From Perkinsus olseni (lineage: Eukaryota > Perkinsozoa > Perkinsida): a stretch of 26,977 bases of DNA. Below are positions 1 to 9,244 of this stretch, one piece after another; position 1 is the stretch's first letter, and every line of letters begins with the position of its first letter. The notes under the pieces are model-generated. The model was not told the DNA's origin, ran no database searches, and saw nothing but the letters and a program-made list of their open reading frames with translations. The stretch spans positions 1 through 26,977 of the forward strand of contig JABANN010000476.1 of NCBI GenBank assembly GCA_013115125.1, in the 5' to 3' direction. Position numbers and translations under genes: made by a program.

Positions 1-70
<70 letters not shown>
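1..70. repeat. (ACA)n microsatellite
   Basis: Uninterrupted trinucleotide ACA/CAA repeat from the left edge to about base 70. On the minus strand it reads (TTG)n. It lies inside the intron that starts at 121 in gene e, so it is probably intronic rather than coding. Its full length is unknown because it reaches the window edge. Confidence 0.95.
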
Positions 71-121
71 GTCGTTTGAAGTAAGTACATGACCCTCGAG
101 GCTTTAATCGAGCCCGCTCAC

Positions 122-1657
122 CTTTAATGAGCCGGCCTTCGGAGCCCAGTCAGTGTCCGGGGACCTCAATACGTCCTCTCGCAATTCATCCGGTAATTCC
201 TGAGCAACACTCGGTCCTGTTCATAAGAGAAGCGGGCCAATCGCCTTAGTCTGACGTCAGCTTCACGAGTACCGTAATTCGACCGAAACTCACCGAGATA
301 ACCCCTCTCGCTGCGGCTTCCACCTCGACAACTATACGAGCATGGGGGGCCTGAGAATAGTATCAGTGGGGTCTCGAAGCCTCCGAGGACAGCAATGTGC
401 GGCAGGCACCTTTGGGGGGTGAGAACAAAGCATCTTCGTTATATATCTTTCCGCTCGCTGCTCCTGCTGAAGCAGCTGGGACTGGCGCCGTTTCGCGAAC
501 ATCTGGGACCGTGGTCTCAACTTTTCGAGCGTTCCCATTTCCATTCTCCTAGTGATGCCAGCTCCCAGTAGACCGGCGTAGAGCATGCCATAGGTCGCTG
601 AGGGGGCTTCGGATTGCATGATTCGATACTTGGAAATATTTCCAGCACGTTCGGGCCAGCTAGGAAAGGCTAGTTCGAATTCACTGAGGAGATAAACAAG
701 GTGAAGATGAGTACCGTCATTTGTCCCAAGCCCCGATGGCGAACCTAGGCGGTGGCAACCACGGTGTTTGAAGGGGAGTGGCGACTTTATCGAGCAAACA
801 CCGGGGGAGCTCAATCGCCAGCTACAATGGAAGAGAGAAGGCTTTTCCTGGAAGTGGCGGACGTATGAAATGCCTCGACACCGTTTTGCAGACGACCGAT
901 TAAACACCTCCCCCTCAACAGCTCTTACGTGATGCCATCCGGGTATACATAAGTCTTCTTCCCACACTCAAGCTCCACTAACGTGAGAGCTTCCGCCGGA
1001 ACGGGATCTCGGAAGCGGGCGGATTCGTCCCTGCCCTCCAGATAGCCGTATACCTGCATGGTCTACCACAGCCGCAGAACAGCGAACAGCTGAAGGATAC
1101 TACTACCTGCACCACGCTGGGTTCAGGAGCCCCATTGTAAAGGTTGTCCAGTGTTTCTTTCATTTCGGGACTTGACTGAAAACAGAGCTCCGTAAAGATG
1201 GGTCGAATCTAGGAGGATAGACGGAGTGGGAGTGGCGAGCACATCACCTTGAGGACGTTCTCCTGGCCATCTACGAGAAGGCTGCTGAATTGGAGGGCCC
1301 CAGAAGCGGCATCCTGTATATTGACAGTAGCACCCTGAAAGACAGTCGACACCAAGCAGTTGACGATAGCGAGACTGATGAATTATAGAGAGATAGAGGG
1401 AGTTTGGCGAGGAGGCGGCGAGGAGGAGGGCTGCGACTGTGCCAAGGGGTGGCGATGAAATGAGCTCACCAGGGAGGTGTCATGGCGCGCATCATTTTGC
1501 CGCTGTACCATCTGAGAGGACACGACGTTGTATCAGCCACGATGACTGCTCTATCTCCTCCCACCTCCTTAGCCGTCCTCATCCCCTTCACGACGGTACC
1601 GTAGTCGAAGACGGTTAAGGCGAGGAATAAATTGGTGAACGTGTGGTATCCAATCAT
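122..1657 (-). CDS. Secreted two-module family protein, gene e (partial, runs off left edge)
   Basis: Unrecognised family. Exons in coding order: 1657-1592 (signal peptide), 1511-1470, 1334-1248, 1175-1107, 1053-929, 683-410, 350-294, 199-122; then a GTGAGC donor at 121 leads out of the window. All joins keep phase, giving 266 aa. The first exon begins MIGYHTFTNLFLALTVFDYG, a plausible signal peptide. The A half ends in VELECGKKTYVYPDGI. The B half starts after a phase-2 intron with EFELAFPSWPERAGNISKYR and carries LYAGLLG. The last two exons are the linker that leads to a second A half in genes b and d, so a second module is expected beyond the edge. The closest relative is gene b: exon 1334-1248 is 87 nt in both and exon 683-410 is 274 nt in both. 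Start choice and the 245-nt intron (928-684) are the weaker parts. Confidence 0.78.
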
Positions 1658-1912
1658 TCTTAGTGATTGTGAGCAATTGAACTGAGAATCTGGGAAAGGT
1701 CAGGAGTCCCTCTGCGAGTTATGTGAAACACCTCATATCAGCACGTGGAGAACCTACAAACAGGACCCACTACCCCAGCAGTGGACATACTCTGCTCGAA
1801 GTCGTCCAAAGCCTAACGAGAATCGAGGGAGGCTTGGTGTACCGCGGATGTCCAGGGCGAAGAGAAGGAACTCTGCACCGAGAAGGAGTAAGACACATCG
1901 TAACAGCAAACA

Positions 1913-3657
1913 TCATGTTAGGAATTTCATGGACGACTCCTCATTGCTTGCCAAGCGGTCACAGAAGTACTTAACGAAGACTGTATTAGCATTCGAAGTG
2001 TCACCACTATTCCGACCATTGCTGCTGCTGCTGCTGGTGGTGATACCATCGTACAGCCAATCGAGGAAGGCTTCCACTGTGTCTGCCTTAGCATGGCGGT
2101 AACTGATGCATGTCACGCGGTCGAGGCTCTTGTACTGTGGCAGTTGTATTGGTATATAACTGAAGTAGAAGAAGAAGGAGGATAATACACGTGGATGGTT
2201 GACAAGGGCTTACTCTAGCACAGCCACTGTCTTCTCCCCTCCGCAGGAGAATGAGCATATCGCGAGCCTGCCATCTCCTTCGAGACAGAAGGTGACACTA
2301 TTGTACTGGGGCATCCAGGTCCTCGGCACTATCACTGTTGAGATGACCTTGAAGCTCTTTCCATAGGGACGATTAGCAGGAGCATGGTGTATCTAAGCAT
2401 ACCATCAATCAACTTCCAGTCTGCGTGGAACAGAGACTTTCACTCACCCCTAGGGCAGGGACGTATTTCTTGGTACTTGGTCTCGGGAAGGCCTGGGGAA
2501 TATAAAACATGAGGAGGAGTAAGAACCAAAAGGCAGCAGCAATTACGGAACTCCTGCTCAGTTGAACGCAAGATTGCAGCACCCAGCGAGTTCTCACCAG
2601 GACCGTCGCATCTTCCGCCATCACTGCGGCGCGGTTAATCTTCTTCGCCACGACGATCGTTGGCAGGCTCTGAAGGACAAGACACATCCCTCACTGTACA
2701 GTGATTATAAAGGCCGTACCGTATATTCATTCCTGTACATTCGGCAGAGTCTGCGGAGGATAAACTCCTGTAGACTGACTACACTATTCCAAGTGCCGCT
2801 TTCCTCCTGGACTGGCTCTTCCTGGGTGAACTTGAGCGACAGGCCCTCATCATCAACGGCCTTCTCGCCGAGGAGTCCAATGTAGAGGAGGCGTACGGCC
2901 GTCGTGAGATCGCCAGAGCCGTTGGAAAGGCGTATTGAATAACGTGTACCCTTCGCTCGAACAAGGCGCCAATGGGGGAACTTCAGGCGGAAGTTCCTGA
3001 GTTAATAACGTACTGCTGCGAGTGCCATACAAGCCATAGAGATACTACGGCCTACGTCCAATGGTGAGGGAATATGTAGGCCATTGTCCCTGCTTCTACA
3101 GACTTGGACTGCTTGTCATTCGGGTCGAACGGGCAGACCATCTCCGTCACCGACAGCAAACCGTCCTTCTGGGAGAACTTCACAAGCTGATCCAATGACA
3201 GCGTTAATGTATCACGCGCCTGAGAAAAAGCGTAGAATACAACAGGAGAGCATTGCCCGCACATAACGACGTGAAGGGCGCTTGTTCGACAGGCCTACCT
3301 TGAGGTTCGAAACGGAAGGGACGCCCAGGAATAGTGAATCCATCATGGTGCTATTAAGGGCGTCGGCCTGAGGATACAGAATCCACCCCATACTCCAATG
3401 GACCTGCTTACTCTCAGCGATGTTACAGACCAGCCCTTGCGCTCGACCAGGGAAGAATAAGGAGGGACAGCAACCCGACGGGGTACTACTTTCTGAGGGT
3501 GAAGCACAACCATCATCGGGTATTCAACAGAACCCGACGGCAGGTAAAAATGAGTTGACACAGAGCTCCTTACCGATATGATGGTCGCCTCGCCAAGTGT
3601 GGTGCTTCCAGCACTGCTGCTGTCGAGGAAACAGACTGTGACGAGGTACAACCTCAT
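1913..3657 (-). CDS. Secreted two-module family protein, gene d (complete)
   Basis: Unrecognised family, best-resolved member. Exons: 3657-3574, 3492-3412, 3367-3299, 3219-3056, 2996-2720, 2669-2598, 2492-2448, 2392-2214, 2159-1913. Every junction is GT-AG and in phase, giving 405 aa. The N terminus MRLYLVTVCFLDSSSAG reads as a short signal peptide. Module 1: the A half (about aa 56-132) holds TEMVCPFDPN and ends at IFPHHW; the B half has FRLKFPHW and LLYIGLLG. A linker follows (IVVAKKINRAAV). Module 2: the A half has CSFSCGGEKTVAVL; the B half has QLPQYKSL, WLYDGI, a Ser-rich stretch and FVKYFCDRLAS, then the stop. Exons 3492-3412 (81 nt) and 3367-3299 (69 nt) match gene c in length and pattern. 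Nothing here shows an enzyme active site. Secretion is inferred from the signal peptide only. Confidence 0.85.
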
Positions 3658-3830
3658 CGAGGGCATACGTAGACAGAAGAGCGACGGGAAGAGGCTGGCG
3701 AAAGGATTAACGATCAACGCAAGCCTAGGCAGCATTGGCGACTCTTCCGTTATAAGAACACCTTAGTGATGGAGGAATGAGAGTCATGATTTAACACATC
3801 AGTCAGAAAAACAGCACGCCTTCTTTCATG

Positions 3831-6092
3831 TTACTGCGCCGCATCTTCCTCCTCCTCCTCCTCCTCCTCATCCTCATCATCTAATTCCTTCAACCTAGCG
3901 GCTCGTCGCTCCTCGATGGATATATCCACAAAGCTCCCTCAAAAATAATAAGTCATTAGCAGAGCCTTGTCACGGCTGTCGGCTCCTTGACACGGCCCAT
4001 CAGTCCGATATAAAGCCATCTAATAGTGTTGGAGTTCAATCTGCCAGGCGGCACTTCGAACTGTGCTTCTGTAAAGCCCGTTAGGGACTCATAGTCAGGG
4101 AAGAGGCAAGGGAATACTCTGAGAAGAAAGCCACTTCCAGATCGAGCCACGAGTGCGGATTTCACTCAGTTGCTTCAAACTCACTCGGCCGATTTCACGT
4201 AGGGACAGGTACCATTCTTAACCGTCAGCACATTGTAACGAGGATTCCTAGTGAACACCACCATACTAGTCGAGTCTTTAGAGGTCACCATCAGGCTAGA
4301 ATCCGATGCCTGAAAAGCATACAGACATGTTGCCTTCATCCTTACAAAGTGAGAAGGGACGACTTTGGTGAGTAGCCGGGTGGTCTTCTGTCCCTTAGGG
4401 GCTCTGATATCCAAGGTCGAGGGTGCCGGGGCAAACCCAACAGGTTTGTCAAGGATGGACTTGGGCAAGAGATGCGGGACCTGCCATGGACAAAGCCTAG
4501 CTATAAGGCTAAAGAGAGAGTTAATGCTTCCTAGAAGCTCCGTCGTATACGCGGGGAATATCAGTAGCCACGATCCATTAAAGTGCCTACAACTTCCAAT
4601 GGTCACGGTTGAAGTCCATCAGCGAGGATATGTACCCCGACGGGGAGCACCAGCATGGTAAGACAATTCCCTCTCTCTTGCGCATTACTACAATCATTCG
4701 AGGCAGCATTAGGATGTAATGAGGAGGTGAGTCGCTGCTGCCCTCGATGAAGGGACAGCGGCTTGTGTAGAGACTCGAGACCATCGTCAAGGGACGCATA
4801 AGCTCCGAGCCGAAATGCAGTTGAATGCGTGATTTGGCCTCACTGTGAAATGAGCACGGCCGTCCCCTAGGTCCTCAGCCTTCACGTGATTTGGTATCTG
4901 ATGATGGCGGAGGGGCTGACGTTATCATCTCGGTCGAACCCCACCTTGGAGCCGTCCTTGAACATCTCGCAGAGCTTGCCAAGCATATACTCGTCAATCC
5001 AGGATGCAGCAGCATCGCGCTCCTCGCGGCTCAGAGACCGCTGCCGCTTGTACCGGCGCACATAAGTAGGGTCCTCTATGACAACAGCACTGCCTCCATT
5101 CCTCGCCAGGAGGTCCGCCCCCAGCAGGCCGACGTAGAGAAGCCTCTTCAACTCTGCCATATTCCCACCACCCTTGATTGAGTATTTCTTGCCCGCCCGG
5201 CTACTCTTCCAGTAGGGAAAGGCCAAAGCGAAATTGCTAAAAATACGACCCAACATGCGCGAAGCAAAGGGAGGAGCATGAGAGCTCGGTCCTCCAGGAG
5301 CTGCTGTTGCTCACCTCGGCCTGTCAATAAATATACGCGATTCACTGGTGATCTCTTCCTCACCGTCGTCGTCAACAATAACGGGGCAGCGATGCCTAGA
5401 ACTCCACTCTCGTCGATAGCACGCTTCACCATAGAGTTAGTCGCCTTCATAACAGGAGAGGACTGATGATAAGACTACTATTTTGGGTATGAAGTGCATG
5501 CTGCAGATGATGAGAGGCAGGCACACTATCCCTCTTACCGTAATGGCAGAGGCTGTGGGGACTCCCTTGAACATACCGTCAATCTGTTCTTCACTCAAGG
5601 CGTCAGCCTGGAGAGAAAGGAGAAATTAGCTGAGTGCTCCACTGACTCATATAATGATACAGATGATCTTTACCGAGAAATTAGCTTATGGATCGGTACG
5701 CCGCCGGTCATCTGGAAGCCTCTCCCCGAACACACCTTCAATGTTGACCTGCCCCTCGACTTGAATACGAAGAGATCGTCAAACGTTGGCAGATCCGTCT
5801 TGTAGGCCCGCAAGCTCTAAAATCTTCACGCTGCGCAATATCCACATCTTGAAGTCATGTCTAGTCTACTTCGAAGTGATCTTCTCCTTTCTGCCTTCCG
5901 ACAAGTACCTAGGTCAGATTTGCCAGGGCCATCTCAAGAGCTCACAGCCAGCCAGTTACCGCACGATAGGCTCTCCTGCTACCAAGGCCAACCTACTTCT
6001 CTCGTCATCCCCCAAGTTGCCTCGCAGATGAAGGAGTACTGGAGAAGAAAGACAAGGGCGAAGAAGTGGCTGCAATCGATCGTCGGTATCAT
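3831..6092 (-). CDS. Secreted two-module family protein, gene c
   Basis: Unrecognised family. Exons: 6092-5997 (signal peptide, core FFALVFLLQYSFI), 5816-5736, 5607-5539, about 5462-5315, 5236-4945, 4897-4844, 4480-4346, 4309-4185, 4118-3994, 3937-3831; about 410 aa. Exon 5607-5539 (ADAL..MF.GVP) aligns residue for residue with gene d. Module 1 B half: NFALAFPYW, LLYVGLLG, KLCEMF. Module 2 A half ends TCPYVKSAE; its B half has VFPCLFPDYESL and WLYIGLMG. The last exon gives an acidic tail (DDEDEEEEEEED) coded by a GAG-rich run, joined through an intron with a CTAATGAC branch-like site. Exon 5462-5315 is odd: its start and end are open in different frames, off by one base, near a CCCC run around 5384. 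The 363-nt gap 4843-4481 may hide another exon. Confidence 0.75.
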
Positions 6093-6659
6093 TGACTTGG
6101 TGAGAAGAAGAGGCTGCAGAAAAGGCATCGACCATTGATTAAGCTCCTGAGTATAACTATTCCGCAGCTAATGCGCTGAGAAGGAGTACTAACCTGCCCG
6201 CAAAAGCCTGTGTGGGTGGTAAATAATACCTAGTACACGGCCAAGCTTGAAGGGCATCATCCAGAAAACTCCTATGAGGAGCGGTTTAGTCGGTATAGCT
6301 AGAAGAGTGACTTCTCAGAGATGACAGGATACCAGCAGCTGTTGGCAGGCGTTACAGAGCCATTGAGCACAGCTAAAGTAGAAGAGTAGGGCTAGCAGCT
6401 CGATCGTTATCATCTACCGATGGACTGCGACATACGCGAGAAACGTCAAGGTTACATCGAGACACTCCGCCATAACGCTCGACAGAAGCAGGGAGGAGCC
6501 AATCTATCAAAGATGGAATGAGGCCATAGATACTATACCCAGCATAATCCCCAATGGAGATTCCCCATACAACTCGAGTACGGATGAGGGAACAGCACAT
6601 CAACAACTATTTACATGATTCATGAACCTTTCCCTGGTGTTGAGAGAAGCCTATCGGGG
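6093..6659. other. Intergenic gap between genes b and c
   Basis: About 570 bases between the stop of gene b and the start of gene c. It holds a short minus-strand ORF from 6413 with a hydrophobic start (MITIELLALLFYFSCAQ), but no downstream exon joins it in phase, so I do not call it a gene. A pyrimidine tract ending TTTTCTGCAG at 6114 lies 21 nt before the gene c ATG and is a likely leader trans-splice acceptor. Nothing else is recognisable. Confidence 0.5.
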
Positions 6660-8758
6660 CTATTCAAGCCCTATGAGGTACTTGCAAAGGATACCGGCAA
6701 GTAGTTGGTTAGCATTGAGGGTCGTCCTCGGCTCATTCTTCTTCCCCTTCATCAGAGAAGTCTTCATATTAACCAAGCCAGTGTATATCCAGCTGATGGC
6801 CGCGTTCACATTGTCGTTGCTATACGAGAACTGAGTGAAGCCAGCGAGGGGGCGGTACTCGGGAAAGCTTCCACTAAAGTACCTACACAAAAGAGCTTAG
6901 CATCGCGTCAGCCGTTCCAGAGCCTACTCATGATAGGTGTCGGGCGGATCTTCTCCCCGGATCGAACCTAGCATACCTCGTTCGCCGCAATTGAGATCGA
7001 CCATAGTCAACTTTCCCTCAATCACGGCGAACTGCACAACTGATGCGTTTGGCAAGCCCGTGGAGGAACCGTCCACGGAATACAATCCATCAGAAAAGGC
7101 GACCTGCAGCGGCCACTCAGTCAGAGGAGGGTTGAGGAGTCCTTTCGGAACTTACTTCCAATGTGAAGGGCAGAGGAGCCCAGTCAGGAGACTGCCACAC
7201 TTCGGGTAAATCCTGAGAGAGTCAACGGTCTAAGTGGACTTGGTCGTGGGCGAGCTATAATTGGTCAAGCAACGAAGGCCAACCTCACCAGGATAACAGC
7301 TCGGGTTTCGTTCTCTGCTCTCGCTACAATGTGCGTCTGATCCTGAGAACAGCAACCAAATCCTACGCCTAGACTTCCGCACATCACCTCCTTCAACTGA
7401 TGGGATATTGTAAAGTGACTTGCTACCTTAGTGATGTGAGAGCAGAGCGTAGTAACTATGTATCGCTCCACTCGGATGGCCTCCTCCCACTGCGACAGAC
7501 GCCCTTTCTTATAGCCTAGCCGCTTGTGCCTCGAATTTCTATTCTCTCTGCTGTTCTTCATCCTTCTAGTAATATCAGCTCCCAGTAGACCAGCGTATAG
7601 TATAGAGTAGGCCGCTGATGGAGCTTTGGACTGCGTAATCCGATACTTGCTGATATCTCCAGCGTGATCGGGCCAACTAGGGAAGGCTAGGTCGAAATCA
7701 CTAAAAAGCGAAGGGAAATGAGCTGGAAGGTACTCAAAGGAGGATCTCTTCGAGAACAGGAGGAGGAAGAGGTGAGACATCATAGGCTAGATAAAGGTAG
7801 GCTCAAGATCCGTGGCCCGGGCCGGCTTTGAGTCGGCCCAAGCCACGTTTAAAGCCAACCGTGCCGGGGCCACGCTCAGTTCGTGGCCCAGGCCTCGAAT
7901 TCGGCTTTTTTGTCGAAAGGCTTTGACGGCTTTTCGACAACCAGCGCGAACGTCGTCCATTGCCAATCTCCCACCCCGGGTCCAAGGTGGGTAGTCAACC
8001 CTTCACGACTTCTTACATCTTGCCTCCGGCGAATGCATGAACCTCCCCTTCACAATTCATCTCCTGCAATCTGAGAGGCTTGCCCGGTACAGGGTCCTCG
8101 AATAGTGCGGCTTTGTTCGTACCATTGAGGAAGCCGTAAACCTGGCAGCCATGGACTCGCCCAGCAAGACAACTCAGCGACGAGCTGGTGAGGCCCACCT
8201 TGCTGGGAAGGAGGACAGATGGCTTGGGGGCGCTGTCGTAAAGATCGTCCAGGATTACTCTGTTCTCAGGCGTGTACTGAAGAATGTTGAATAGGAAGGC
8301 ACATGCTGGTTGCACTACTACCCTCAGTGTGTTTTCTAGACCACCACTAAGGAGGCTGCCGAATAGAGGCTGGGAGGTAACATTGGGAGGAGTTACGAGG
8401 CAGGCGCCCTGAACACCACGGCTTCACACAGAGGGGCGCGCGCTGTCCTCAATGGATATAACGATGCGTTCCTTGTTGATACATAGGAGGGAGGGAAGCT
8501 TGCCGTGTACCATCCGTAACCCCACTCACTGGGAATGTCTCATCACCGGCCTGGCCTTGTCGGTGGTGGAGCGTCTGAAACACTGCACGTGTGCAAGCTT
8601 TTGATTCAAGGGCTGCTCGCACGGCGACGATTGAAGGGGAATGACAGCAGCCACACTGTCGGAGGCTGTAGAGGGCAAGTCGAAGGTGCCCGACCTACAC
8701 TCTTCAAGCCATGAGCAGCCACCAAGAGGAAGAGGGTTGTGCTGATGGGGTGTAACAT
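6660..8758 (-). CDS. Secreted two-module family protein, gene b (complete)
   Basis: Unrecognised family. Exons: 8758-8701, 8665-8589, 8408-8322, 8276-8199, 8141-8017, 7700-7427, 7342-7289, 7212-7156, 7103-6928, 6882-6660; 402 aa, all in phase. The N terminus MLHPISTTLFLLVAAHGLK is a clear signal peptide. Module 1: A half with SLLSGG, VYGFLNG and FEDPVPG, ending FAGGK; B half with DFDLAFPSWPDHAGDISKYR and LYAGLLGADITRR, then a basic stretch. Linker exons read HIVARAENETRAVIL and DLPEVWQSPDWAP. Module 2: A half with LTMVDLNCGERG; B half with YFSGSFPEYRPLAGF and WIYTGLV, then the stop. The A/B intron of module 1 (8016-7701, 316 nt) is swollen by a GC-rich inverted-repeat insert. The first intron would be only 35 nt, and the join across 8588-8409 is less certain than the rest. 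Confidence 0.82.
7803..7995. repeat. GC-rich inverted-repeat insert within a gene b intron
   Basis: A block far richer in G+C than its flanks. It contains a hairpin with 9-bp arms TTGTCGAAA (7910-7918) and TTTCGACAA (7932-7940), and another with 8-bp arms GGGCCACG (7867-7874) and CGTGGCCC (7882-7889). The motif CGTGGCCC(G/A)GGCC occurs twice (about 7811 and 7882). It sits in the A/B boundary intron of gene b, which is much longer than its counterparts. This suggests a small non-coding mobile element, possibly a MITE, but I cannot show terminal repeats or a target-site duplication. Confidence 0.45.
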
Positions 8759-9244
8759 TGAGGGAGAAGAAGGAATACACTCGAATCGAATACCTTCCAG
8801 TATCCTTGAAGATACCAACGATACCCACAATATGACAACAGCATGAGACTTGGGCGCCGACCGGCACCCGTCGCGCTCTCTCCTCTTAGCGGGCGTGAGC
8901 AATGCTTACTAAATCGAGCAATGTTGCTAACGGGACTGGAGCTTAGGTCTTAGACCGTACCACTACATAGGGGATCACCCAAGGAAAGGAGACGCCTAAG
9001 AAATACAACAACACACCATCAGTGCCACAGTCCGCTCACTTCCCCACTCATGAATATATTCTTATTGGGCATGTCGAAGAAAGGTAGCAGAGCTAGTCGA
9101 AGATAACGTAGGATCCCAACTCGAGAGGGCTTACATGCACAGACAGCACATCACAATACATGTAAAGTGGCATGAGGTTCATAGAGATACTTCTGTTAAG
9201 GACAGAACACCAAACGGCTACGGGCACCAAGTCGCAGGAAGGTC
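8759..9244. other. Intergenic gap between genes a and b
   Basis: About 485 bases between the stop of gene a and the signal-peptide exon of gene b. I see no coding exon, RNA gene or repeat that I can support. Minus-strand ORFs here run into the 5' end of gene b in other frames. Confidence 0.5.

Noticed and set aside
929-939. In-frame stop after the A half, suggesting short genes ending at PGGIT-like turns
   Set aside because: The stop belongs to a GTAAGA donor, and the same arrangement recurs in every paralogue with a B half in the right phase downstream.
4587-4799. 70-codon minus-strand ORF between two gene c exons
   Set aside because: No splice sites join it in phase with both neighbours and it has no counterpart in genes a, b or d; left as intron, with a missed exon noted as possible.
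6370-6413. Signal-peptide-like ORF at 6413 as the start of gene c
   Set aside because: Its donor does not join the next gene c exon in phase without stops, whereas the signal exon at 6092-5997 does.
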